The position numbers and the translations under genes are program-made. From CAVUWL01 sp963787415 (GTDB taxonomy: Bacteria; Actinomycetota; Thermoleophilia; Solirubrobacterales; 70-9), in contig CAWBCO010000002.1 in NCBI GenBank assembly GCA_963787415.1, positions 372,001-436,000 of the forward strand: a DNA stretch of 64,000 bases, written 5' to 3'. Position 1 is the stretch's first letter, and every line of letters begins with the position of its first letter. Positions 35,137-43,223 of this stretch are shown one piece after another. The notes below the pieces were generated by a model, which made no database searches, was not told where the DNA came from, and was given only the letters and a program-made list of their open reading frames with translations.

Positions 35137-35754
35137 TCAGGCACCGCGACGGAGGTTGAGCACATCCATCACCGCAGCCTGGGAGACCTCGCGGGAGGCG
35201 AGAAGGACGTTGAGATGATAGATCAGATCCGCAGCCTCTTCGGCGACCCGCTGCGCCGATTCCTCGCGCGTGGCGCGGACCACCTCCTCGGCCTCCTCCT
35301 CGACCTTTTCGCCAGCCAGGGTGGGGTTCTCAAACAGCTTCACCGTGTAACTTCCCGCCGGGCGCTCAGCGGCGCGGCTGCGCAGGGTTCGCTCCAGTGT
35401 CGGCGCGGCCTCATAGGTCACCGGCCTGGGCGGCTCAATCGACGCCGCGGGGTCGCCCTCACCGCGGTCATGGCCGCCGAGCTCGCGGTAAAAACAGCTG
35501 CGCGCACCGCTATGACAGGCGGGCCCCTGCGGCTCGACCAGGGCAAGGAGCGCGTCCCCGTCGCAGTCATAGCGCAGCTGCCGAACCCGCAACCCGTTTC
35601 CCGATGATTCTCCCTTGCGCCAAATCCGATCGCGCGAGCGGCTGAAGAAGTGGACCTCTCCGCTCTCCAGGGTCAGCCGCAGTGAATCCTCGCTCATGTA
35701 GGCAACGGTCAGCACCTCACCGCTGGCAAAATCCTGGACCACGCATGCCAGCAC
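35137..35754 (-). CDS. hisIE: Bifunctional phosphoribosyl-AMP cyclohydrolase / phosphoribosyl-ATP pyrophosphatase
   Basis: HisI (residues about 1-100: VAYMSEDSLRLTLESGEVHF, SRSRDRIWRKGESSGN, YDCDGDALLALVEPQGPACH with the zinc Cys) is fused to HisE (about 115-205: YTVKLFENPTLAGEKVEEEA, EAADLIYHLNVLL), covering steps two and three of histidine synthesis. The frame opens at a GTG (35754) and lacks the usual first strand. A matching N-terminus, MFEELQFDQSG, lies directly upstream from an ATG at 35786 but one base out of phase. Adding one base near 35757-35759 would give FDQSG-x-LACVVQDF. Either the N-terminus is lost by frameshift or translation starts at GTG. An in-frame TGA lies four codons before that GTG. 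Confidence 0.88.
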   Translation of the reverse strand: MLACVVQDFASGEVLTVAYMSEDSLRLTLESGEVHFFSRSRDRIWRKGESSGNGLRVRQLRYDCDGDALLALVEPQGPACHSGARSCFYRELGGHDRGEGDPAASIEPPRPVTYEAAPTLERTLRSRAAERPAGSYTVKLFENPTLAGEKVEEEAEEVVRATREESAQRVAEEAADLIYHLNVLLASREVSQAAVMDVLNLRRGA

Positions 35755-35809
35755 CCGCTCTGGTCAAATTGCAGCTCCTCGAACATTGACCAATCGTAGT
35801 TGGGCGCGC

Positions 35810-37069
35810 CTATTCGATCCCGAGGCGATCGAGAAGGTCCCCGTCTCGGCGCCAGCGACGGCGTACCCGGACCTGGAGCTCGAGGTGAACCCTGGTGCCC
35901 AACTCGGCTTCCAGCGAACGACGGGCCGCGGCGCCGATCTCACCCACCTTGGCACCAGATTTACCGATCAGGATGCCCTTTTGAGACTCCGTCTCGGCCC
36001 AGATCTCGGCACCGACGATCACCACCCCGCCCTCCTTCGGAGCACTGATCTCTTTCACCGAGACCTCAACCGAGTGCGGAATCTCCTCCCGAGTGCGGTT
36101 CAGCACCTGCTCGCGGATCAGCTCGGCCAGCAAGATCTCACTTGACTGATCGCTCCGATCTTGAGGCGGGTAGAGGTAGGGCCCCTCGGGCATCAGCTCC
36201 CCGAGTCGCTCGATCAGGACCCCGAGACCCTCTCCGCTACGGGCACTGATCGGGAATACCTCATCCACACCCGCCAGCTCCGCAGCCGCGGCGAGCACCG
36301 GAACCAGCTGGTTGGGACCGACCCGATCTGACTTGTTCACGGCGCAAATCACCGGCAGCCTTGCCCCCGCGGCGAGCAACGTGCGGGCGATGAAGCGATC
36401 ACCGGGGCCGACCCCCTCCTCCGCATTGATCACGATCAGAGCAAGGTCAGAATCGGCAAGCTCGCGCTCGACCCGCCGCTGCATCCGCTCAGTCAGGGCG
36501 TCGCGCGGGCGTTGCACGCCGGGCAGATCCACAAGGACGAGCTGGCGAGCGCTTGCCAGGTCGGTGGCGACACCGCGAATTGCGCGGCGCGTGGTCTGCG
36601 GGCGGACCGAGACGATCGCCACCCGCGAACCAACGATCGCGTTGACCAGGGTCGACTTGCCGACGTTGGGGCGACCGGCAAGGCCGATGAAGCCGGCACG
36701 GGTTACGCCCAGCTGCGCCAGCACCGCACCCTGCGCGGCGAGCATCTCTCCACTGTCGGTTTCGTGGTCCATACCGCATAGGTGCAGGGTGCCGTGAATC
36801 GCTGCCTCGATAACGCTCGAGCACAGCTCGGGACAGATCGCGACGTCGCCGAGCTCTCGCGGACCCGGGGTGGGGCTGGCGCCGTCGAGGGGAAATGCGA
36901 GCACGTCGGTGGGCGCATCGGTCCCGCGGTGATCGCGGTTTAGCTGGCGGATCCGGGCAGCGTCAACCAGCTCGACCGCGAGGTGGCCGTCTGAGACCCC
37001 CGCCACACCGAGGGTCGTGCTGATCGCGGCGCGCAGACCCTCGGGCACGTCGGAGATATCGATGCTCAC
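35810..37069 (-). CDS. YbeY endoribonuclease fused to GTPase Era
   Basis: A single 419-residue frame. Residues about 1-127 are YbeY (rRNA maturation RNase): IRQLNRDHRGTDAPTDVLAF, ELGDVAICPE, and the zinc motif AIHGTLHLCGMDHE with three His. Residues about 128-419 are a full-length Era: P-loop GRPNVGKSTLVNAIVG, switch QTTRRAIRG, G3 as DLPG (usually DTPG), G4 NKSD, ISARSGEG, and a C-terminal KH domain (GILIGKSGAKVGEIGAAARR). Only a few residues (LGVTRAG) join the two. Both act in 16S rRNA 3'-end maturation and 30S assembly, so the fusion makes functional sense. A separate Era from an internal GTG (near 36737) cannot be excluded. Confidence 0.93.
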   Translation of the reverse strand: MSIDISDVPEGLRAAISTTLGVAGVSDGHLAVELVDAARIRQLNRDHRGTDAPTDVLAFPLDGASPTPGPRELGDVAICPELCSSVIEAAIHGTLHLCGMDHETDSGEMLAAQGAVLAQLGVTRAGFIGLAGRPNVGKSTLVNAIVGSRVAIVSVRPQTTRRAIRGVATDLASARQLVLVDLPGVQRPRDALTERMQRRVERELADSDLALIVINAEEGVGPGDRFIARTLLAAGARLPVICAVNKSDRVGPNQLVPVLAAAAELAGVDEVFPISARSGEGLGVLIERLGELMPEGPYLYPPQDRSDQSSEILLAELIREQVLNRTREEIPHSVEVSVKEISAPKEGGVVIVGAEIWAETESQKGILIGKSGAKVGEIGAAARRSLEAELGTRVHLELQVRVRRRWRRDGDLLDRLGIE

Positions 37070-38025
37070 TTGAGGCGGCGCGAGTCGCGCTCGGCATGCT
37101 CTCCATAGGCGGCGACGATGCGCTGCACCAGCTTATGGCGGACGACGTCCTCGCCGCCAAAGTGAACAAAGGAGATGTCGGGGACCTCGCTGAGTATCTC
37201 GCGGACCGCGACCAACCCGGATCGCTGATCGCTGGGAAGATCGATCTGGGTAATGTCGCCGGTAACCACCATCCGCGAGTTAAATCCGAGTCTGGTCAGG
37301 AACATCTTCATCTGCTCCGGACTGGTGTTTTGAGCCTCATCAAGAATTACAAAGGAGTCATTGAGCGTGCGCCCGCGCATGAATGCCAGGGGCGCCACCT
37401 CGATCACTCCACGCTCGAAATAACCGTTCACCCGGTCTGGGTCCAGCATGTCAAAGAGGGCGTCAAAGAGCGGGCGCAGGTAGGGATCAACCTTTGCCTG
37501 AATGTCACCCGGAAGGAATCCGAGCCGCTCCCCCGCCTCCACCGCAGGACGGGTGAGGATGATCCGCTGCACGCCGCGTTCGGCCAACGCCGCCGCCGCC
37601 ATCGCCACCGCCAGAAAGGTCTTGCCCGTCCCTGCGGGACCGATCCCGAAGGTGATCGTATGGGCGCGGATCGAATCGACGTATCGCTTCTGAGTCACCG
37701 TCTTTGGGGCGACCCTAGTGTTGCGATGTCGCCAAACCACGTCCTCGAGGATCTCCGCCGGACTCTCCTCGGCATCGAGTGCCCCGCTGACCGCCGCGAT
37801 CGTTTCCGGGGCGATCTCATGCCCCTGATCGATCAGCTCGATCAGGCCATCGATCAGCTCAGCCGCTCCCCGCACGTCCCCAGCCTCACCGTCAAGGGTG
37901 AGCACGTTACCGCGCAGGTGAAAATCGCAATCCAGGTTGCCGCGCAGCGCGCGCAGGATCGCGTCCTCAGAGCCCGCCAGCTCCGCCGCGACGCTGTTAT
38001 CGAGGGTCAGCTGCCTACGCGCCAA
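37066..38025 (-). CDS. PhoH-like ATPase (YbeZ)
   Basis: About 319 residues from the TTG at 38025, which overlaps the yqeY stop. The longer open frame (from 38076) lies inside yqeY. An N-terminal KH-like region (GNLDCDFHLRGNVLTLDG) precedes the P-loop ATPase domain: FGIGPAGTGKTFLAVAMA (Walker A), RIILTRPAVEAGERLGFLPG, SFVILDEAQNTSPEQMKMFL (Walker B) and MVVTGDITQIDLP. PhoH/YbeZ is the usual partner of YbeY in ribosome and RNA metabolism. Here its stop overlaps the ybeY-era start by four bases. Confidence 0.95.
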   Translation of the reverse strand: MARRQLTLDNSVAAELAGSEDAILRALRGNLDCDFHLRGNVLTLDGEAGDVRGAAELIDGLIELIDQGHEIAPETIAAVSGALDAEESPAEILEDVVWRHRNTRVAPKTVTQKRYVDSIRAHTITFGIGPAGTGKTFLAVAMAAAALAERGVQRIILTRPAVEAGERLGFLPGDIQAKVDPYLRPLFDALFDMLDPDRVNGYFERGVIEVAPLAFMRGRTLNDSFVILDEAQNTSPEQMKMFLTRLGFNSRMVVTGDITQIDLPSDQRSGLVAVREILSEVPDISFVHFGGEDVVRHKLVQRIVAAYGEHAERDSRRLK

Positions 38026-38452
38026 GTTTCTCTCGCACCGCCGCGCTGACCCGCTTGCCATCGGCTCGGCCGCCAAGCTTGGGCATCAGCGCCGACATCA
38101 CTTCACCGATCTGGCGCGGCTCGCTCGCCCCGGTCTCAGCCAAAGCCGAATCGATCAATTCCGCTAGCTCTGCTTCGGAGAGCTGCGCCGGCAGGTAGCC
38201 ATCAATCAGCTCACCCTCGGCGCGCTCCTGAGCCGCCTGCTGGGGACGGCCCGCCTGCTCGTAGGCCTCGGCCGCCTCCGTTCTCTTCTTGCGCTCGCGC
38301 TGAAGAACCGCGATCTCATCACCGCTACCGAGCTTTGCGTCCTTTTGCAGGGAGTCGACGATCATTCGCAGCGCTGCGACGCGCTCGCGCTCCCTCGCCT
38401 TCATCGCCGTGCGAATGTTCGCTTGGACTCGCTCGAGGATCGTCTCGCTCAT
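38015..38452 (-). CDS. GatB/YqeY domain protein
   Basis: A 145-residue helical protein resembling the tail domain of GatB: MSETILERVQANIRTAMKAR, RMIVDSLQKDAKLG, GELIDGYLPAQLSEAELAEL and GEVMSALMPKLGGRADGKRV. These free-standing YqeY proteins are proposed to bind tRNA, but their role is unsettled. It starts 3 bases after the murI stop and overlaps phoH by about 11 bases. Confidence 0.95.
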   Translation of the reverse strand: MSETILERVQANIRTAMKARERERVAALRMIVDSLQKDAKLGSGDEIAVLQRERKKRTEAAEAYEQAGRPQQAAQERAEGELIDGYLPAQLSEAELAELIDSALAETGASEPRQIGEVMSALMPKLGGRADGKRVSAAVREKLGA

Positions 38453-38455
38453 CGG

Positions 38456-39277
38456 CTAAAGGGTAGACGCGTCGGCTCCGGGAAGGGCAACCGCCTCGAC
38501 CTTGCCAAGCGGCATCTGCAAAAAGCGGGTGCCCAGCTCGCGGAATGAGGTGACGTCTCCGGTACAAAGGAAACGGTATGTACCCTCGCGATCGGAAGGG
38601 CGGTTGAGGCCATCGCGCTGCAGCGCGCGCTGCACGGCGGCGGCGACAGCATGGCCGCCGCTTACCAATCGCACGTCGCGGCCAAGGATGCGCTGGAGCA
38701 TCGGAGCAACCAGGGGGTAATGCGTGCAGCCGAGAATCAAGGTGTCGACCGCGGCCCGTCTCAACGGCTCGCAGTAGGCGCGTGCCATCGCCATCGTTTC
38801 CTCGTCAAAGGCAGAGCCGTTTTGGATGAATGGGGCAAGCGCGGGGGCCTCGACCTCGGTCACCTCCAGCGCTCGGCCCTGTGCCCTCAGCGAGCGGCGA
38901 TAGGCACCGCTCTCGACCGTGTTGGGAGTCGCCAGCACGCCGACGCGGCCGCTGTCGGTGATCGCGGCGGCGATCTCGGCCTGTGGCTCGACCACTGGAA
39001 CGACCCCCACCCCACGCTTGGCGGCAACCTGGCGGGCAACTCCCTCACCGATCGAGGTCGCCGTGTTGCAGGCGATCACGAGCAGCTTGGCGCCGCCATC
39101 GAGGAGCAACTCGGCGATTGCAGCGATCCGCTCTTTGAGACGCTCGGGGTCGCGGCTACCGTAGGGAAACATCGCTGTATCGCCGAGATAGATGAAGTCC
39201 TCCTCGGGCAATGAGACGAGGCACTCGTGCAGCACCGTGAGGCCGCCGACACCGGAGTCAAACATCGCGATCGGCAT
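38456..39277 (-). CDS. murI: Glutamate racemase
   Basis: This is 273 residues. It supplies D-glutamate for peptidoglycan. MFDSGVGGLTVLHE opens the protein, DTAMFPYGSRDPERL is the family signature, and the two catalytic cysteines are in LVIACNTATSIG and LILGCTHYPLVAP. Intact. It lies between a DUF2269 membrane protein and yqeY in the long minus-strand run. Confidence 0.96.
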   Translation of the reverse strand: MPIAMFDSGVGGLTVLHECLVSLPEEDFIYLGDTAMFPYGSRDPERLKERIAAIAELLLDGGAKLLVIACNTATSIGEGVARQVAAKRGVGVVPVVEPQAEIAAAITDSGRVGVLATPNTVESGAYRRSLRAQGRALEVTEVEAPALAPFIQNGSAFDEETMAMARAYCEPLRRAAVDTLILGCTHYPLVAPMLQRILGRDVRLVSGGHAVAAAVQRALQRDGLNRPSDREGTYRFLCTGDVTSFRELGTRFLQMPLGKVEAVALPGADASTL

Positions 39278-39315
39278 CGAGGCATCGAGCTGGAAGGCGG
39301 CTGGGGCCAGGGGCG

Positions 39316-39789
39316 TCAGGGCTTGACGACCATGAAGAAGATCGCCACCACGATGATCAGCCCGGCGAGAGTGCCGACCTGCCCGATCCGCTGGGAGGTG
39401 GAAAGGAACTCCTCACCCAATGCGTCGCCGTTTTGCAGGTCTCGCTCAGCCAACGCTTTTGCCCGCCGGACCTGCGGCTGAAAGAAGCCATGCTGGAGCC
39501 CGAACAGAATAATGATCGCAGCGAAGCCGACGCCAATGAACGCTTCGCTGCCCTTCCAAGGACCTTCGGCGAGTAGGTAGATCCCGGCAAGCAAGAGCGC
39601 CACCATGCCGGGGTTGACGAGGTAGCGATCGATCTTTTGCACGCCCGCCAAAAGCGCCGGCGTCGCACGCGGGTACTGGGGAACCACCGAAAACAAAAAA
39701 GCGTAGCCAAAGGTTGGGCCAAAAGCCAAAACGACAGCCAGGATGTGAATGAAGAGGCCGACGCTGTAGGCGGTGATCGTCGCCAGCAT
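39316..39789 (-). CDS. DUF2269-type membrane protein
   Basis: About 157 residues with four hydrophobic helices, including SVGLFIHILAVVLAFGPTFG at the N-terminus, ALLLAGIYLLAEGPW in the middle and AGLIIVVAIFFMVV at the C-terminus. The His in the first helix and the overall pattern resemble the DUF2269/predicted integral membrane group. Function unknown. Cotranscription with prmA (38 bases upstream) and murI is likely from spacing. Confidence 0.72.
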   Translation of the reverse strand: MLATITAYSVGLFIHILAVVLAFGPTFGYAFLFSVVPQYPRATPALLAGVQKIDRYLVNPGMVALLLAGIYLLAEGPWKGSEAFIGVGFAAIIILFGLQHGFFQPQVRRAKALAERDLQNGDALGEEFLSTSQRIGQVGTLAGLIIVVAIFFMVVKP

Positions 39790-39827
39790 TGAAGCCAACG
39801 ATATGTCAAACGCCGGCGCGACTCCGC

Positions 39828-40649
39828 TCAGCCGCGACGCAGCAGCAGCGCGGCCCAGTCTCCGTCGCGACGGCGCTCGGACTCAAGCAGCCCGGCGGCT
39901 GCAAATGCATCACTCACCCGATCAAGCTCTGAGGGCAACATTCCCGAGCAGACCAGGGTCTGCGGGCAATCCCGGTCGGCGAACGCCGGGGCAATGATGG
40001 TCAGCATTGGAGCGGTGAGGTTGGCCACCGTGGTCGCTGCAAGCCGTGGCATTCGGGCGCGCAGGTTGATCTGCTCCGGCTCAACCGTGACCCCGTTTTG
40101 CTCAGCATTTGCCCGCGCCGCTTCGATCGCCGGGAGCTCGTGATCATAGGCCGACACCGGCTCCCAGCCAAGCTTTGCCGCGGCGATCGCCAGCACTCCC
40201 GAGCCGCTGCCGAGGTCGGTGAGGCCGCCGCGCGCCGCCCCGCCAGCCTCGAGCTGGACTAAAAATTCCAGGCAAAGGCGGGTGCTGGGGTGAGCGCCGG
40301 TGCCAAAGGCGCGACCGGGGTCGATGACGAGATCCACGGTTCCATCGCGCGGCAGCTCCCAGGAGGGTCGCAGCCAGAGCCGGTCTGCGACCAGAATTGG
40401 CTTGTGGAAATCCTGCCAGCGCTCGGCCCAGTCATCCGGGACCTCGCTCGAGCTGACCTCGACCCGGCCGGCGCCGGCGATCGCGTCGAACTCCCCTAGC
40501 GCTGCCAGCTCCCCATCGCCGCCGTAGATCGCGTACTCGACGTAGCCAGGCCCGCTTTCCTCCTCGACCCCGTTGGGTGCCAACACCGTTAGCTCCGCCA
40601 GCACGACCTCGGCCTGCTCCGGGGCACACCTGACCGCCAGGCGAATCAA
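39828..40649 (-). CDS. prmA: Ribosomal protein L11 methyltransferase
   Basis: This is 273 residues. The N-terminal substrate-recognition region ends in DDWAERWQDFHKPIL, followed by a class I SAM methyltransferase domain: VIDPGRAFGTGAHPSTRLCL, LTDLGSGSGVLAIAAAKLG and EPEQINLRARMP. PrmA trimethylates ribosomal protein L11. The start overlaps the dnaJ-like stop by four bases, keeping the widespread hrcA-dnaJ-prmA order. Confidence 0.95.
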   Translation of the reverse strand: MIRLAVRCAPEQAEVVLAELTVLAPNGVEEESGPGYVEYAIYGGDGELAALGEFDAIAGAGRVEVSSSEVPDDWAERWQDFHKPILVADRLWLRPSWELPRDGTVDLVIDPGRAFGTGAHPSTRLCLEFLVQLEAGGAARGGLTDLGSGSGVLAIAAAKLGWEPVSAYDHELPAIEAARANAEQNGVTVEPEQINLRARMPRLAATTVANLTAPMLTIIAPAFADRDCPQTLVCSGMLPSELDRVSDAFAAAGLLESERRRDGDWAALLLRRG

Positions 40650-41311
40650 CCGAAGGCTCTGCGCACGCGGGTGAAGAAGCCATCACCTTGGCTGGAGGCG
40701 AGGTTGGCCGGGCCCAGGCTCTCACCCAATCGCTCGGCAAGCTCGCGCTGCTCCTCGGAGAGGTTGGCGGGAATCATCACGTTGACGACGATCACCAGAT
40801 CGCCCGGCGGTCCGCCGTTTGAGCCGGGCAACCCATTGCCACGCAGCGCATACTGAGTTCCGTGCTGGGTGCCGGCCGGGATCTCGATCTCGCGCTGACC
40901 CTCATGGCTTGGAATCTTCACCGTCTTGCCGAGCATCGCCTCGATCGCGGTCAGCTCAACGGCATGCATCAGGTCCTGACCGCGCATCGGGCCACGGCGT
41001 ACCTCGAAGCCGAAACCGCCTCCGAAGAAGGCCTGCAAGATGTCTTCAACCGAGCCCACCCCTGCGCCGCCCGCCCCGAAGCCACCGGATCGCAGACCCT
41101 CGTGACCGTAGGCGTCATAGACCCGTCGGCGCTCGGGATCAGAGAGCACCTCATAGGCCTCGGCCGCGGCCTTGAACTTCTCCTCCGCACCCGGGTCGTG
41201 ATTGTTGACGTCTGGATGCAGCTCGCGCGCGAGGCGCCTGAACGCTTTCTTTACCTCTGCCTCTGAGGCACCTCGGCCAACGCCAAGTACGTCGTAGTAG
41301 TCGCGCGCCAT
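40646..41311 (-). CDS. DnaJ-like co-chaperone lacking zinc finger and CTD1
   Basis: This is 221 residues against about 375 in standard DnaJ. The J-domain is complete (YYDVLGVGRGASEAEVKKAF and the HPD motif in ARELHPDVNN at residues 32-34), followed by a short Gly/Phe region. Then MRGQDLMHAVELTAIEAMLG leads straight into a CTD2-like segment (VKIPSHEGQREIEIPAGTQH, ALRGNGLPGSNGGPPGDLVI). There is no CxxCxGxG zinc module and no CTD1. The frame is clean, so this looks like a real domain loss rather than a frameshift. It should still stimulate DnaK through HPD. It is 9 bases downstream of hrcA. Confidence 0.92.
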   Translation of the reverse strand: MARDYYDVLGVGRGASEAEVKKAFRRLARELHPDVNNHDPGAEEKFKAAAEAYEVLSDPERRRVYDAYGHEGLRSGGFGAGGAGVGSVEDILQAFFGGGFGFEVRRGPMRGQDLMHAVELTAIEAMLGKTVKIPSHEGQREIEIPAGTQHGTQYALRGNGLPGSNGGPPGDLVIVVNVMIPANLSEEQRELAERLGESLGPANLASSQGDGFFTRVRRAFG

Positions 41312-41320
41312 CAGGGGAGC

Positions 41321-42349
41321 TCAGTCGCCGTAGACAGTCTCGAAGTAATGCGAGAGCTCGCGAGCGGCGCAACGCACCGAGGCGATCGCCGTCGCGTAGT
41401 CCATGCGCAGCGGTCCGACGACCCCGACCGAGCCAAGATTGCGATGGCCGAGACCGTAGTTGGCGCCGACGACGCTAACCGAGCGCAGCTCCGGCTGGGG
41501 ATTCTCACCGCCGATCCAAAGGAAAACCGAACGCCGGTCAAGCGCTGAACGCAGCATCCCCAGCACGCTCGCCCTACCCTCCAGAGCTCTCATCAACTTG
41601 TCGGCAGGAGGTAGGTCGGCGGCGTGAGCCTGCGAAAGAAGTCGGGCCGCACCCTCGACGTAGAGACCGTCGCCACTCTCGCCCTCGAGCTCGGTGAAGG
41701 CAGCGCCAAGGGTGGCGAGAAAGCCCGCCTCGGCGGGGCTGAGATCGGGGTCGGCGAGCCGGTCGCCGATCATCCTCGCGCCCACCCCCATTCCGGCCAG
41801 GGACTCGTTGAGGTAGCTGGAGGCCCACTCGACCAGCCCCGGATCAACCGGACGGTCGAACTCAAAGACTCGCTTGACGATCGCCCCAGTCGATGCGATC
41901 GCGATCACCAACACCCTGCTCGGCTGCAGCCGCAGCACCTCGACTCGATGGATCGTCGCGGCGAGGCTCTGAGGAGGGGCACTCGCCATCGCCATCAGAT
42001 CGGTGACCCGGGCAAGCGCCGCGGTCGTCTCTCGCAACGCCTCATCGACCTCGCGCCGCAGTCGGGAGAGCTCGAGCTGGACCCCATCGGCGATCGTCGG
42101 CGGGTCGGCCTCGACCAACATGTCTACGTAGCGCCGATAGCCGGATTCGGTCGGTATCCGACCTGAGGAGGTATGTGGATGCGTCAGGTATCCGTCGGCC
42201 TCCAACTCGGCGAGCTCCGCCCTCACTGTCGAGGGGCCGCAGTCAATCTCGGCCCGCTCGGCGATCTCCCGCGAGGGCACGGGCTTAGCCGAGCCGAGGT
42301 GGGAATCGACTACCAGCCGCAGAATCAACTCTTGCCGAACTGAGAGCAT
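41321..42349 (-). CDS. hrcA: Heat-inducible transcription repressor HrcA
   Basis: A 342-residue repressor of chaperone genes. The N-terminal winged helix (RQELILRLVVDSHLGSAKPV, STVRAELAELEADGYLTHPH, SSGRIPTESGYRRYVDMLVE) and the GAF-like C-terminal domain (LGHRNLGSVGVVGPLRMDYA) match the family. Its DNA target, the CIRCE repeat (TTAGCACTC-N9-GAGTGCTAA), is not apparent in the 22 bases upstream. Self-regulation, if any, must act further upstream or at other loci. Confidence 0.95.
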   Translation of the reverse strand: MLSVRQELILRLVVDSHLGSAKPVPSREIAERAEIDCGPSTVRAELAELEADGYLTHPHTSSGRIPTESGYRRYVDMLVEADPPTIADGVQLELSRLRREVDEALRETTAALARVTDLMAMASAPPQSLAATIHRVEVLRLQPSRVLVIAIASTGAIVKRVFEFDRPVDPGLVEWASSYLNESLAGMGVGARMIGDRLADPDLSPAEAGFLATLGAAFTELEGESGDGLYVEGAARLLSQAHAADLPPADKLMRALEGRASVLGMLRSALDRRSVFLWIGGENPQPELRSVSVVGANYGLGHRNLGSVGVVGPLRMDYATAIASVRCAARELSHYFETVYGD

Positions 42350-42371
42350 CTGCTCCCCATTCTAGGATCCG

Positions 42372-42761
42372 CTACAGCTGGACCTCGGCCTCGGCGTTGC
42401 GGATGATCTGATTCTCACCCTGTGCGGCACGGGTTTCAAGCACCAGCCGCCCCCCCTCAAATGACTTGACGGAGCCCGTGACGACGATCTCCTGCTCGGG
42501 GAGCCCCATCCCCCGAAACTGCACCGAGAGCCGTTTCAGCGCCCGTGGGTCGCCGTCGGCAAGGGCCGCGTTTGCGCGCGCAACGAGGCCCATCGAATAG
42601 AGCCCGTGCAGGATGTTGGTCGGCAGACCGACCGCGGTTGCAAACTCGGGATCGATGTGAATCGGGTTGAAATCTCCAGAGGCTCCCGCGTAGCGATGGG
42701 GCAGGTATTTATCGGGAGTGACCCTCAGCTCGGGAACCTGATCACCAACGTTAAAGGCCAT
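42372..42761 (-). CDS. MaoC-like hot-dog dehydratase (HadB-type)
   Basis: A 129-residue protein with the hydratase-2 active-site motif HRYAGASGDFNPIHIDP (catalytic Asp and His) and LPTNILHGLYSMGLVA. This is the catalytic subunit type of the mycobacterial HadAB/HadBC (3R)-hydroxyacyl-ACP dehydratase and of (R)-enoyl-CoA hydratases. The neighbouring 42768 gene encodes the matching partner. Together they probably dehydrate 3-hydroxyacyl thioesters in fatty-acid elongation. Confidence 0.9.
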   Translation of the reverse strand: MAFNVGDQVPELRVTPDKYLPHRYAGASGDFNPIHIDPEFATAVGLPTNILHGLYSMGLVARANAALADGDPRALKRLSVQFRGMGLPEQEIVVTGSVKSFEGGRLVLETRAAQGENQIIRNAEAEVQL

Positions 42762-42767
42762 CTGCCC

Positions 42768-43208
42768 TCATACCCCCCTGACGATGTTGGTCCACACACC
42801 CCGCACCACCCGCTCACCCTCCTGGTTGACCGAGATTGACTCAAACACGTAGAACCCCTTGCCCTCCTTCTCATAGATCTCCAGACAGGTTGGCGTGGTG
42901 GTTATCTCATCACCCGAGCAGACCGGCTCTCCCCACTCAAACTCCTGGGCGCCATGGACCATCGCCGCGAAGTCCATTCCTACCTCGGGATCAAACATCA
43001 CCGGCGCCATTGCCGGAGCGCTGTAGACGACAACGAACATCGGCGGCGCGACAAGATCGCGAAAACCCGCCGCCCGCGCCGCCTCTAGCTCAAAGTGGAC
43101 CGGGTTCTCGATCCCCAGCGCGTTGGCGTACTCCTTGATCTTCTCGCGCCCCACCTGGTAGATGCTCGGAGGCCAAGTCTTGCCGATTGCCTCGGTCTTG
43201 ATCGCCAT
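42768..43208 (-). CDS. FAS1-like hot-dog dehydratase subunit (HadA-type)
   Basis: About 146 residues from ATG 43208 (MAIKTEAIGKTWPPSIYQVG). YQVGREKIKEYANALGIENP, ARAAGFRDLVAPPMFVVV and GAQEFEWGEPVCSGDEITTT are the stabilising-subunit pattern of HadA/HadC-like proteins. It lacks the SGDxNPxH catalytic motif, which the next gene supplies, six bases downstream. It lies 15 bases below the lepA stop, inside the region where lepA, hemW and hrcA are usually consecutive. Confidence 0.9.
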   Translation of the reverse strand: MAIKTEAIGKTWPPSIYQVGREKIKEYANALGIENPVHFELEAARAAGFRDLVAPPMFVVVYSAPAMAPVMFDPEVGMDFAAMVHGAQEFEWGEPVCSGDEITTTPTCLEIYEKEGKGFYVFESISVNQEGERVVRGVWTNIVRGV

Positions 43209-43223
43209 CGGCGTCAACCCTAC

